Assembly: GCA_002375765.1 (NCBI GenBank)
Contig: DFMV01000013.1
Location: 1-64,000 of the forward strand
Length of the DNA stretch: 64,000 bases
DNA from: Rhizobiales bacterium UBA3584
GTDB lineage: Bacteria > Pseudomonadota > Alphaproteobacteria > Rhizobiales > Devosiaceae
Direction: 5' to 3'
Below, piece after piece: positions 42,800 to 51,828 of the stretch. The translations under genes and the position numbers were made by a program. The first letter of the stretch is position 1. Every line of letters begins with the position of its first letter. The notes under the pieces were generated by a model. The model did no database searches and was not told the DNA's origin. It was given only the letters and a program-made list of their open reading frames with translations.

Positions 42800-44749
42800 C
42801 TAGCCCTTTGCCCCCGCCTTAGCAGGGCCGAAATTGAGTTGACCGACGACGCGGAGCATTTCTGGGCGCCGGAAGTAGACCGCACGTCCGCAGCGGAGGG
42901 GAGGGTTGCCGCTGATCAGCACGATTTGTTCATCGGAGCGCATCTGTGTGACCTCGTGGGGGAGGATCAGGGGCCGTTGGGAGAGTTGCATCGACCGCGT
43001 TCGGGACGACCCCATATCGCGCGATGTGCGCGATAGCTGGCCGACTTCGACAGTGGTAGTGCCACAGCGTTTGGATATGTATTCGGCAGTTTCGGGATCA
43101 TTGATGGCCGAGAACGATACCCAGGATGCAGACTCGAACCATTTGGAAGTGGCATCGCGCCCGCCAAAGGCTTCGCGCATCTGGCCGAGGGACTGGAACA
43201 GCATCAGCAGCGTGACGCCGTACTTTCGGCCCGCATCGCGGGCCGTCTCGATAATCCGCATGTAGCCTAGTCGGGCGGCTTCATCGAGCAGGAAGAGTGC
43301 GCGTTCGGGCATATCGCCATTGCGGTTGTAGATGGCCTTGAGGAACGCGCCGATAATCACACGAGCCATGCCGGGGTGATTTTCGAGGGTGGAGAGATCG
43401 ATGTTGATGAACACGGTCGAACGACCGTCGGCAATGTCATCTGTTTTGAACGCACTGCCCGACACCACGGCGGCATAGTTCTCGTAGGAGAGCCAGTGTG
43501 TTTCCTTGGCGGCGGTCGCATAGACGCCAGAGAAGGTTTGCGGCGTCATGTTGATAAAGGGGCCAACGACCTCTTTGACGAAGCGCGATGAGGTTTCGGT
43601 GTGCAGTTCTTCGAGTTTGGTCTTTAGGGTCGCTTCGGGTTCGGCCAGGCGCTTGCGCACGATCCGCAAGGATCGGTCGCGCGTCGCTGTGCCGTCGGGA
43701 TCTTTGTCCCCTTCTGGATTGTCGCCCAACACCACGTCCGCGATGATCGCGGTAATGAGCTGTTCGGCCATTGTGCGGAAAAAGTCATCCGAGCCAGAGG
43801 TAACGCGCGGCTTCTCGCTCATCAACCAGGCCGCTACAGAAGCGATATCCTCTTCGGGCTTGTTGCCATGAAGGCCGATCCAGTCGAGAACGTTAAACCC
43901 AAAGTGCGGTGTTTTGGGATCGAGCGTATAGATCTTCTGCCCATTGCGGTCGCGATGCTCGCTAACCATGGGCGCGATCTCGGTCGAGGGATCGAGAACG
44001 ATTAGCGAGCCTTTGAACTTGAGCGCGGTCGGGATGACGACCGAAGTGGTTTTGAAGCCGCCCGAGCCGGCGAAGACGAGGCCATGTGTAGAGCCGAATC
44101 CAGCATCGAAACATAAAAGTGGCGCGGCACCGCCGCGCCCCCATGTTTCCTTGCGCCGCGGATCGAAGTTTACGCCGGCGACACTATCTTTGTCGGGCCG
44201 ATAGGCTTCACCGATGACGATGCCGCCCGAGGACGGGAAAAGCCGCTTTGCCGTTGCTTCATCCATCCAACGGCTGTCACCATGGATGGCGCGGCTGCCA
44301 GTCACGCGCCGTGGCGCGTTCGTACCAAAGCCAGCATTGCCCTTTATCGCGACGCGCAGCCCGAACATGGCTACGAAGACGCAGAGCAGCATTCCGCCAG
44401 CCGAATAGAAGTCGAGAAAGGTCAGGTGCGCGTCGGCAGGAACCCCGATTTCGGAAAGCCGGGCGTACTCCATCCATGCGCCGAAGAGGGCAGGGGCCAG
44501 AGCACCCAAAAGGGCGCCCTGGCCCGCCGACTGGATGAACAGAGAACCGCGCGCGGCAAACAGAAAGATGATGCCAACGAGAGCCGTCGCGCCATAGGGA
44601 ATGGTCAAACCGACCTGCCCCCATGTCTGGTAGCTCGATGGTGACGTGCCAAACTGTGCGAACCAGTTTTCACTACCCCGCAGGGCGAAGAAGGCCCCGA
44701 TCATCAGCACTGCTGGTGCGGCCAGCATCAATATCCGCTTTGCTGTCAT
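42800..44749 (-). CDS. traG: TraG, VirD4-like coupling protein
   Basis: The coupling protein brings the relaxase-DNA complex to the secretion channel. Several N-terminal membrane segments are followed by Walker A in FAGSGGFKTTS (near residue 228) and Walker B in ALFLLDEAARLG (near 486). 649 residues, normal. Its start overlaps the end of traD. As in Ti plasmids, the order traC-traD-traG runs away from oriT. Confidence 0.95.
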   Translation of the reverse strand: MTAKRILMLAAPAVLMIGAFFALRGSENWFAQFGTSPSSYQTWGQVGLTIPYGATALVGIIFLFAARGSLFIQSAGQGALLGALAPALFGAWMEYARLSEIGVPADAHLTFLDFYSAGGMLLCVFVAMFGLRVAIKGNAGFGTNAPRRVTGSRAIHGDSRWMDEATAKRLFPSSGGIVIGEAYRPDKDSVAGVNFDPRRKETWGRGGAAPLLCFDAGFGSTHGLVFAGSGGFKTTSVVIPTALKFKGSLIVLDPSTEIAPMVSEHRDRNGQKIYTLDPKTPHFGFNVLDWIGLHGNKPEEDIASVAAWLMSEKPRVTSGSDDFFRTMAEQLITAIIADVVLGDNPEGDKDPDGTATRDRSLRIVRKRLAEPEATLKTKLEELHTETSSRFVKEVVGPFINMTPQTFSGVYATAAKETHWLSYENYAAVVSGSAFKTDDIADGRSTVFINIDLSTLENHPGMARVIIGAFLKAIYNRNGDMPERALFLLDEAARLGYMRIIETARDAGRKYGVTLLMLFQSLGQMREAFGGRDATSKWFESASWVSFSAINDPETAEYISKRCGTTTVEVGQLSRTSRDMGSSRTRSMQLSQRPLILPHEVTQMRSDEQIVLISGNPPLRCGRAVYFRRPEMLRVVGQLNFGPAKAGAKG

Positions 44750-44957
44750 TGTCGAAAATCGCTTTCCCGCGCAGCCTGAAACGCTCGCGTGTATCGTGAT
44801 CTTTCAGAGCGTCGGCCGCCTCAACGAGAAGACCGAGGATCACCGCCTTGTCCTCATCGCGCAGACCAGCCTTGGCGACCAAGCCGCCCAGCATGATCTT
44901 TTCGTGCGCGTCCTTCCGGCGTTCCGCCGATTTGGCGAATTGAAGCTCTCTTTCCAT
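44673..44957 (-). CDS. traD: TraD-like small conjugation protein
   Basis: A protein of about 94 residues, MERELQFAKSAERRKDAHEK with IMLGGLVAKAGLRDEDKAVI following, as in TraD of Ti-type plasmids. TraD there is an accessory to the coupling protein, role not well defined. It begins 16 bases after the traC stop. The frame extends about 77 bases into traG. Start at 44957 is inferred from the family. Confidence 0.75.
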   Translation of the reverse strand: MERELQFAKSAERRKDAHEKIMLGGLVAKAGLRDEDKAVILGLLVEAADALKDHDTRERFRLRGKAIFDNDSKADIDAGRTSSADDRGLLRPAG

Positions 44958-44973
44958 CCTGTTCAGCCGGCCT

Positions 44974-45198
44974 CTAAGCCGTCTGTTCAGACTTTTCGTG
45001 CGCGGATCGAAATCGGGCAGCAATCTCCTTGAATGCCTTGATAAAGTCTGCATCTGAACAATTAATTTCATGAAGACCGGACTTCACAGCGAGAGCACCG
45101 ATCCGTTCGCCTTCGCGAGCTTCGGCTTGCGCTAATTCGCTGTTTAGGCGCTGAATTTCCGCTTTTATCTGAGCGGGCGATTTTGAACGCTTTGCCAC
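44974..45198 (-). CDS. traC: TraC-like oriT accessory protein
   Basis: A 74-residue protein with a charged helix (AKRSKSPAQIKAEIQRLNSE) then GERIGALAVKSGLHEI. TraC of Ti plasmids is a small oriT-proximal protein likely part of the relaxosome. GTG at 45198 follows GGATG; an upstream in-frame ATG (45291) lies inside the oriT hairpins and is less likely. Confidence 0.8.
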   Translation of the reverse strand: MAKRSKSPAQIKAEIQRLNSELAQAEAREGERIGALAVKSGLHEINCSDADFIKAFKEIAARFRSAHEKSEQTA

Positions 45199-45228
45199 TT
45201 TGCATCCTTTCTGGTGGGTTAAAAGCTG

Positions 45229-45364
45229 CAAAAAAGATAGCTTTTTTCCGATCATTAAGGCAATATGTTGTTTGCCCGTGAGGGCAATCATCTGAAAGGA
45301 ACCGGCTTGCCGGTGCTTTTTTGATCATTTTCTAAATGCGCGCTTATACGTCGCTTCGCGACGT
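45229..45364. other. oriT: Origin of transfer (oriT)
   Basis: In the gap between traC and traA, as in Ti plasmids. On the minus strand the inverted repeat ACGTCGC-GAA-GCGACGT (45364-45348) is followed by ATAAGCGCGC, resembling RSF1010/Ti-type nick regions (TAAGTGCGC). The predicted nick lies on the minus strand between 45338 and 45337. Other hairpins: AAAAAAG/CTTTTTT (45230-45247), TTGCCC/GGGCAA (45272-45287) and ACCGGC/GCCGGT plus T6 (45301-45322). Confidence 0.75.
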
Positions 45365-45442
45365 GCGCCTGGAGGCTTGATTGGCACGTTCGCCTAACCA
45401 CCCCTGCCTGCTTATCGGCGCTTGTGCGCCCGGCGAGGGCTG

Positions 45443-48400
45443 ATGGCGATCTACCATTTTGAAAGTCAGGTCATCAGCCGGGGCGACGGGCGTAGCGCTG
45501 TTGCCGCCGCAGCCTACCGGCACGCCGCTCGGATGGAATTCGAGCGAGAGGACCGCGTAGCGGACTTCTCGAACAAGAAGAATGTCGCCCATTCGGAGTT
45601 TATGGCCCCCGATGATGCTCCCGGCTGGTTGCACTCGATGATGGAGGGCCGGAGCGCCGCCGAGATCTCGGAGGCGTTCTGGAACAAGGTCGAACATTCC
45701 GAAACCCGGCGTGACGCGCAGCTATCGAAAGAGTTCGTCCTGGCGCTTCCAAAGGAGCTGACCAAGGAGCAAAACATTGCGCTGGTGCGAGATTTCATCG
45801 GCCAACAGATGTTGTCGCGCGGGATTGTTGCCGATTGGGTCTATCATGATGTTGAGGCCAACCCGCACGTTCACATCATGACGAGTTTGCGCCCGCTCAC
45901 CCAAGAGGGTTTCGGGGCGAAGAAGGTTCCGGTTCTCGATTCTGACGGGACCCCTCAACGCGGCAAGAACGGCAAGATTCAATACCGGCTTTGGGCCGGT
46001 GATCGTGGGACGCTGAACGACATGCGCGCCGCCTGGGCGCAGGTTCAGAATGTCCATCTTGCGCGAAACGGAATAGATGCGCGTGTCGATCATCGTTCCT
46101 ACGCCGAACAAGGAATTGAGCTCACCCCGCAAGGTAAGATCGGCGTTCGGACCCGCAACATCGCCAAAGAAGCACAAGCCGAAGGACGTGAAGCGGATCT
46201 TGATCGCATGGCGCTGCATGAGGATTTGCGCCGCGAGAACGCCGCCCGGATCGCGCGCCGACCCGAGATCGTGATAGATGCCGTCTCAAAGGAAAAGAGC
46301 GTCTTTGACGAACGCGATATCGCCAAACACCTTCATCGCTGGATCGATGATGGCCAGCAGTTTCAGAACCTTCTGGCTCAGATCATGGCCAGCCCGGAGC
46401 TGGTCATGCTTGCGGGCGAGGGTGTCGATTTCGAGACTGGCGAGGTCAAACCGGCGCAGTACGCCACCCGCGAAATGGTGCGTATCGAAGAGACGATGGC
46501 GCGGCAGGCCACGTATCTTTCGACCCATGGTTCGTTCGGTGCCCAGGCGCATATTCGCAATGAGGTTCTGGCCAACCATCGCCAGCTTTCCGATGAGCAG
46601 CGCAACGCGATTGCGCTCGCCACGGGCAATGAACGTCTCGCCCTGATCGTCGGTCGCGCCGGTGCCGGCAAGACCACAATGATGAAGGCCGCGCGCGAGA
46701 TCTGGGAGGCGTCTGGCTATCGCGTTGCCGGCGGTGCGCTTGCCGGCAAGGCGGCCGAAGGGCTGCAAAAGGAGGCTGGAATCGAGAGCCGCACCCTCGC
46801 GTCCTGGGCGCTGCAATGGGAGCAGGGACGTCTGAAGCTGGACGAGAAAACCGTGTTCGTCATGGACGAAGCGGGCATGGTGTCCTCGCGCCAGATGGCC
46901 GATTTTGTATCAGCCGCAGCTCACGCCGGAGCCAAGATCGTTCTGGTCGGTGATGCCGATCAGCTCCAGCCGATTGAGGCGGGCGGGACTTTCCGGGCGC
47001 TATCCGAACAGATTGGCTTTGCCGAACTCTCGACCATTTACCGGCAGCGCGAGCAATGGATGCGTGATGCGTCCATGGCCCTTGCGCGGGGCAATGTCAG
47101 CGATGCCCTCGCGGCCTATCAGGAGAAGGGCCATACCATCGAGAAGGCGACCAAGGACGAAGCCATTGCGTCCATGGTGGACGATTGGGTTGCCGATTAC
47201 GACCCGAACCGCACGACCCTCATGCTGGCCTTTATGCGCAAGGACGTGGCCGAGTTGAACGCCCAGGCGCGGGCGGCGCTGATTGAAAAGGGCGTCATCG
47301 AACAGGGTCATGCGTTCCGTACGGCCAACGGCATCCGCAATTTCGCGGCCGGCGACCAGATCGTGTTCCTCGAAAACGAAGGCTCGCTTGGCGTGATGAA
47401 CGGCATGATTGGCCGGGTTGTCGAAGCCGAGCAGGGCAAGATCATTGCCGAGATCGGCGACCCACATAGTGGGGACCCACGTAGTGGGCCGGACGTGCGC
47501 CGCGTCGAGATCGAGCAGCATATCTATGCAAAGATCGACCATGGCTACGCCACCACGATCCACAAATCGCAGGGCGTCACCATCGACAGAGTGAAGGTTC
47601 TCGCGTCATCGATGTTCGACCGCCATTTGACCTATGTGGCGCTAACCCGGCACCGTGACGCGGTGCAGCTTTATGTAGGTGCCGACGAATTCAAGCGCTC
47701 GATCCGCGTCGATCACGCTGCCGGTGTTACCGGCCAGATGATCGATGCAGGGGAGGCGAAGTTCCGCGACACCGAGGACGCCAAGCCGACGCCGTATGTT
47801 GATTTGCGCGACCCGGCCGGGATCATGCATCGGCTTTGGGGCGTGAGCTTGCCGCAGGCGATTGGCAAGGCCAATGCCCGAATTGGCGATACGATCACTC
47901 TTCGGCGCAATAGCACCGAAGAGGTCAAGGTAAAGGTCGTAGTCGTGGACGAAGCGACCGGCGAGAAGCGTTTCGAGGACCGGATTGCCGAGCGCAATGT
48001 CTGGACCGCCAATGTCATTGAGGCGGGCGATCCGGCGTTCTCGAGAGTGGGTGCCGAAGTGCTGTTCAGCCGACCCGGAAAGGTTGACCATGCGCAGGGT
48101 GTCACTGGCGAGCTGGTCGAGAAGGGCGAGGCACAGTTCGGTGACAGCCGCCAAGCCAAACCGAGCCCCTATGCCGATGTGAAAACCCCCGATGCTGTTG
48201 TTCACCGGCTTTGGGGCGTGACGCTTCCCGAGGCCATATCGAGGGCAGGGGCCGAGACAGGGGACACGGTTTCCCTTCGCCGCAGCGGCGCGGAGGAAGT
48301 GACCATAAAGGTTCCGGTCAAAGATGCCGCTACGGGCAAGACACGGATCGAGGAACGGCTTGTCGAGCGCAATGTGTGGGAAGCGAGAAGGCTGGAAGCG

Positions 48401-49510
48401 GCCGAGACACGCGCAGCCCGTTTAGCCAAAGAGCCGGAGAAGTCCGCCCTGTTCGGCCAGCTCGTCGCGCGCCTGTCGCGTTCGGCTGCCAAATCCACCA
48501 CGCTCGACTTCACGGGCTCGAAACTTCACGCTCAGGCCGTGGCCTATGCGACCCGTCGGGGCCTCTATGGTGCCCGCGTCATGAAGGCCGCGGCCGTTAA
48601 TCAAACGCGCTGGCTGGCGCGACAGCGCGACCGGCTTGCTGCCGCCAGTCGCAAGCTCGCGTCCTTTGTCGAGCGGTTTGGCCGCGACCGCACAATTGTC
48701 GCGCAGGCCATGCCGGCACCCTCACAGCCCTGGTTGCGCGGTCGCGCGACATGGCGACTCACAATCGAACAAGCCGTGGAGGCAAAGATGCAATCAGACG
48801 CCCAGCTCACCGTCCATTGGACGCAGATTCAGGATCGTATGAGGAACGTCTATGAGAAGCCGCAGGAGGCCATGGCCTCAATGGGGTTCGCAAAAGCTTT
48901 GCAGGGTGACAGGGCAGCGGCAGAGACAATCAGCGATCAGCTTGCCCGCGATCCACAAGCCTACGGCCCGTTGCGCGGGAAGACCGGCCTGTTTGCATCG
49001 AGCGCCGCCAAAGCCGAGCGGGACCGCGCCATGAACAATGTGCCGGCCCTGCGCGACCAGATCGGAAACTATGTCCGGTTGCGGGCCGAGATCGCTGACC
49101 TTCGCACGGTCGAGCTTTCGCGCGAGCGGGATCTTCAACGCATCGACGTGCCCGCCATATCCGCAGTGGGCAACCAGATGCTCGAACGGGTTCGCGATGC
49201 CATCGACCGCAACGATATCGATGCAGGCATGGCCTACGCCCTGGCCGACAAAATGGTCAAAGGCGAGATCGACCGGCTCAACAAGTCCCTGGACGACAAG
49301 TTCGGCAAGCGCGCCTTTGCCTCGAAAGAGCCGAGCGGCCCCGCGTTCGAGCCAGCGGCGGCGAAACTGGCCGAAGGCGACCGGGCGAAGCTGGCAACGG
49401 CATGGCCCTTGTTCCATGCCAGCCAGCAGATTGCGGCCCAGGAGCAAAAGCAGGCTCGCCAGCAGGCGAGGGCGCAGACGCAAACCCGCGATCAGGGGAT
49501 GACGAGATGA
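45443..49510 (+). CDS. traA: TraA, MobQ-type relaxase with helicase domain and BID-like tail
   Basis: TraA nicks oriT and unwinds the plasmid. MAIYHFESQVISRGDGRSAV is the conserved relaxase start and ANPHVHIMTS (near residue 144) the metal-binding His motif. The helicase part has Walker A GRAGAGKTT (near 406), VFVMDEAGMVSS, and HKSQGVTIDR. Residues about 757-880 and 881-985 are tandem copies of one domain. Residues about 1130-1260 resemble a BID transport domain (NVYEKPQEAM, YGPLRGKTGLFASS). 1355 residues. The ATG at 45443 starts the family consensus. Confidence 0.95.
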   Translation: MAIYHFESQVISRGDGRSAVAAAAYRHAARMEFEREDRVADFSNKKNVAHSEFMAPDDAPGWLHSMMEGRSAAEISEAFWNKVEHSETRRDAQLSKEFVLALPKELTKEQNIALVRDFIGQQMLSRGIVADWVYHDVEANPHVHIMTSLRPLTQEGFGAKKVPVLDSDGTPQRGKNGKIQYRLWAGDRGTLNDMRAAWAQVQNVHLARNGIDARVDHRSYAEQGIELTPQGKIGVRTRNIAKEAQAEGREADLDRMALHEDLRRENAARIARRPEIVIDAVSKEKSVFDERDIAKHLHRWIDDGQQFQNLLAQIMASPELVMLAGEGVDFETGEVKPAQYATREMVRIEETMARQATYLSTHGSFGAQAHIRNEVLANHRQLSDEQRNAIALATGNERLALIVGRAGAGKTTMMKAAREIWEASGYRVAGGALAGKAAEGLQKEAGIESRTLASWALQWEQGRLKLDEKTVFVMDEAGMVSSRQMADFVSAAAHAGAKIVLVGDADQLQPIEAGGTFRALSEQIGFAELSTIYRQREQWMRDASMALARGNVSDALAAYQEKGHTIEKATKDEAIASMVDDWVADYDPNRTTLMLAFMRKDVAELNAQARAALIEKGVIEQGHAFRTANGIRNFAAGDQIVFLENEGSLGVMNGMIGRVVEAEQGKIIAEIGDPHSGDPRSGPDVRRVEIEQHIYAKIDHGYATTIHKSQGVTIDRVKVLASSMFDRHLTYVALTRHRDAVQLYVGADEFKRSIRVDHAAGVTGQMIDAGEAKFRDTEDAKPTPYVDLRDPAGIMHRLWGVSLPQAIGKANARIGDTITLRRNSTEEVKVKVVVVDEATGEKRFEDRIAERNVWTANVIEAGDPAFSRVGAEVLFSRPGKVDHAQGVTGELVEKGEAQFGDSRQAKPSPYADVKTPDAVVHRLWGVTLPEAISRAGAETGDTVSLRRSGAEEVTIKVPVKDAATGKTRIEERLVERNVWEARRLEAAETRAARLAKEPEKSALFGQLVARLSRSAAKSTTLDFTGSKLHAQAVAYATRRGLYGARVMKAAAVNQTRWLARQRDRLAAASRKLASFVERFGRDRTIVAQAMPAPSQPWLRGRATWRLTIEQAVEAKMQSDAQLTVHWTQIQDRMRNVYEKPQEAMASMGFAKALQGDRAAAETISDQLARDPQAYGPLRGKTGLFASSAAKAERDRAMNNVPALRDQIGNYVRLRAEIADLRTVELSRERDLQRIDVPAISAVGNQMLERVRDAIDRNDIDAGMAYALADKMVKGEIDRLNKSLDDKFGKRAFASKEPSGPAFEPAAAKLAEGDRAKLATAWPLFHASQQIAAQEQKQARQQARAQTQTRDQGMTR
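47461..47488. repeat. Two tandem near-palindromic 13-mers inside traA
   Basis: CCCACATAGTGGG (47461-47473), GA, then CCCACGTAGTGGG (47476-47488). They encode DPHSGDPRSG in frame, in a loop between the helicase motifs where relatives would be expected to have none. They look like short palindromic insertions. Confidence 0.6.
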
Positions 49511-50040
49511 CCAACCGGCGCGCTGCTATCGCCATCCTCAGTTCCGGCGTCGTCATTCTCGGTTCGATGGCGGCTGCCTTCGCCATTGGCGGATATCGCG
49601 TCAACTTCACACCCAGCTACGCCTATGGCCTGTGGCATATCGAGCCACTGGACCGGGAGGTGAGGATTGGGGACAGGATATTCATATGCCCGCCACCGGG
49701 CGCGGCGGCGGAGCTGGCGCTTGAACGCGGATACCTGCCGCGCGGCCTATGTGCTTCGGGAACTGGACCGCTCATCAAAACCGTAGTTGCCCTGTCCGGA
49801 CAGACGGTCGAGATTGACGGCCAGGTCATCATTGACGGCACCCCGCTCCCGCATTCCGCTGTCCTTAAGGCGGACGCGGAAGGGCGGGCAATGCCAGTCC
49901 ATGGCGGCGGGACCGTGGAAGCGGGCGCGTTCTTTGTTCACTCAGATTTCGTCGGTTCCTATGATTCACGCTATTTCGGGCCGCTCCCGGCCGAGGGAAC
50001 GCTTGGCCTTGCCCGTGAAGTTCTCACCTTCGCCCCGTAG
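49507..50040 (+). CDS. traF: TraF, signal-peptidase-like protease
   Basis: TraF of Ti and IncP plasmids is a membrane serine protease of the S26 type that matures and cyclises the pilin. After a hydrophobic N-terminus (IAILSSGVVILGSMAAAFAI), NFTPSYAYGLWHIEPL holds the catalytic Ser, and GTGPLIKTVVALSGQTVEID the catalytic Lys. FGPLPAEGTLG is near the end. 177 residues. Its ATG overlaps the traA stop. Confidence 0.92.
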   Translation: MTNRRAAIAILSSGVVILGSMAAAFAIGGYRVNFTPSYAYGLWHIEPLDREVRIGDRIFICPPPGAAAELALERGYLPRGLCASGTGPLIKTVVALSGQTVEIDGQVIIDGTPLPHSAVLKADAEGRAMPVHGGGTVEAGAFFVHSDFVGSYDSRYFGPLPAEGTLGLAREVLTFAP

Positions 50041-51184
50041 CCTTGCGCTCTCAGCCGCATTCGTTGCGGGCGGAATCTTCACCGGAGCCGTCGGGTGGAG
50101 CGGCCATACGCTCGCCCTTGCTGCCGGCGTCCTGTTCCCGGCGCTCTGGGCCTTCGCCCCGTCGCGCGGCGTTGCCGCTCTCGTCGCTCTCGCCCACTTC
50201 CTTGCCGCGTCCCGAGGTCTCCCGGAAGGCGTTGCGATCTTTTACGGCTCCGACATGAGCATGGGCATTGCCCTATGGCTTATGGCCTCGCTCATGTTCG
50301 TCGCCGTCCATGCCGGACTTTGGACGCCGAAAACCGGCTGGCATCGCCCCGCCCGCTACGGGCTTGCCGCGATACTCATGAGCTTGCCGCCTTTCGGCAT
50401 AGCCGGATGGGCAAGCCCGATCACGGCGGCCGGCGTCCTGTTTCCCGGCTGGGGCTGGTTCGGCCTGGCGGCGACAGCGATCGGCCTCATCGCCGTGACG
50501 ACGCGATATTGGCCGATCGCCACGCTCGTCGTGGGCGGAGCGTTTGCGTGGTCCGCTGCGAACTGGACGCCCCCAGCAGAGCTCGACGGCTGGGCTGGGA
50601 TCGACACCAGCTTCCAGTTTAGCCAAGCTGGCCAATACGCCGATTACGCCCAGCACATGGCGACGATCGGTATGGTCAAGGAGGCCGCGGGGCAGGGGGC
50701 AAGCGTTGTCGTCTTGCCCGAAAGCGCATTCGGAATCTGGACCGAGACCGCTGAGAGGCTTTGGACCCGCGAACTGGCCGGGATCGATGTAACTGTCAAT
50801 GGCGGGGCTATCGTCATCGACCAGTCCGGATACGATAACGTCATGGTCGAGGTTGGCGGGCAGGGCAGTGAGGTCATCTATTACGAGCGGATGCCTGTGC
50901 CGATTTCCATGTGGCAGCCCTGGACTACAGGCGGGGCCAACGCGCATTTCTTTGCCAATCCGATCGTGGACTTTGCCAGCGTCAGGATCGCGCCGCTGAT
51001 CTGCTACGAACAACTCATCATCTGGCCGATCCTGCAATCGATGCTCTATGGTCCCGAGGTGATCGTGGCGACCGGGAACGGCTGGTGGACGGGTGATACC
51101 AACATCGTCGCCATCCAGAAGGCGAGTGCCGAGGCGTGGGCCGCGCTTTTCGGTGTGCCGCTGGTCATGGCATTCAACCACTAA
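50015..51184 (+). CDS. traB: TraB, membrane protein with nitrilase-like domain
   Basis: TraB resembles apolipoprotein N-acyltransferase: several membrane helices in the first half and a carbon-nitrogen hydrolase domain in the second. Likely catalytic residues are Glu in VVLPESAFGIW and Cys in APLICYEQLI. It aids conjugation in Ti plasmids though its reaction is unclear. The GTG at 50015 overlaps traF and opens the hydrophobic N-terminus. About 389 residues. Confidence 0.9.
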   Translation: MKFSPSPRSLALSAAFVAGGIFTGAVGWSGHTLALAAGVLFPALWAFAPSRGVAALVALAHFLAASRGLPEGVAIFYGSDMSMGIALWLMASLMFVAVHAGLWTPKTGWHRPARYGLAAILMSLPPFGIAGWASPITAAGVLFPGWGWFGLAATAIGLIAVTTRYWPIATLVVGGAFAWSAANWTPPAELDGWAGIDTSFQFSQAGQYADYAQHMATIGMVKEAAGQGASVVVLPESAFGIWTETAERLWTRELAGIDVTVNGGAIVIDQSGYDNVMVEVGGQGSEVIYYERMPVPISMWQPWTTGGANAHFFANPIVDFASVRIAPLICYEQLIIWPILQSMLYGPEVIVATGNGWWTGDTNIVAIQKASAEAWAALFGVPLVMAFNH

Positions 51185-51195
51185 GAGAGGGTCCG

Positions 51196-51828
51196 ATGAT
51201 CGATCCTGAATTGATCCAGCTCTGTGCCGATCCCCGACTTGAGGTCGAAATCGTTCAGCAGTTCGTTTCCGAAATGAACGCTTCCGACCACCTGACCATC
51301 TTTGTTGCCCAGGGCAACCGCACGATCCTCGTGCCGAAACCAGAAACCGTCGAGCAGGCCATCGAGACGACGCGGGAATGGGTAGGGCAGGCGAATGTGC
51401 GCGTCGGGCTCACACAATATCCGGCCGGCCTTGGCATCACCGATCCGTCCGAGATTAGCTATGAGCTGTTCGACAACTGCGAGAATCTGCGCATGGGCAC
51501 GGAGCTCTTCGGCAAGGTGCTGCGCGTCGTCACGCAATGGTATGGCGGGCCAGCCGAACCGGCTTTTGAGGACGCGATATATGCTTATCGCACCGGCTGG
51601 TTCGAGGGCGAACGCATCTTCTATGCCGAAGATCCGGAAGTCGAGGTCATGGCGCCCGAGCGCTCGACGGCGCAGGCGGAACCCGGAACCGGCGATGCCG
51701 CCCAGGCTGAGGCCGAGGCGGGGCCGTCGGAGCCGCCCTTTAGCTATCAGGACCCCAACTCCGCTTCTATCCGCATTGATCTATCCGGCATCCGTGTCCA
51801 CAATCAGGAGCCTCCCTCGAGCCAATGA
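51196..51828 (+). CDS. traH: TraH-like conjugation protein
   Basis: A 210-residue acidic protein with no signal peptide: HLTIFVAQGNRTILVPKPET, TREWVGQANVRVGLTQYPAG and AIYAYRTGWFEGERIFYAED, as in TraH of rhizobial plasmids. Role unknown. AGAGAGGG precedes the ATG. Last full gene of the traAFBH operon. Confidence 0.85.
   Translation: MIDPELIQLCADPRLEVEIVQQFVSEMNASDHLTIFVAQGNRTILVPKPETVEQAIETTREWVGQANVRVGLTQYPAGLGITDPSEISYELFDNCENLRMGTELFGKVLRVVTQWYGGPAEPAFEDAIYAYRTGWFEGERIFYAEDPEVEVMAPERSTAQAEPGTGDAAQAEAEAGPSEPPFSYQDPNSASIRIDLSGIRVHNQEPPSSQ

Noticed and set aside
45299..45322. ACCGGC/GCCGGT hairpin plus six T as a plain terminator
   Set aside because: It would stop transcription just before traA and sits in oriT between other hairpins, so I treat it as part of oriT, with termination possible but secondary.
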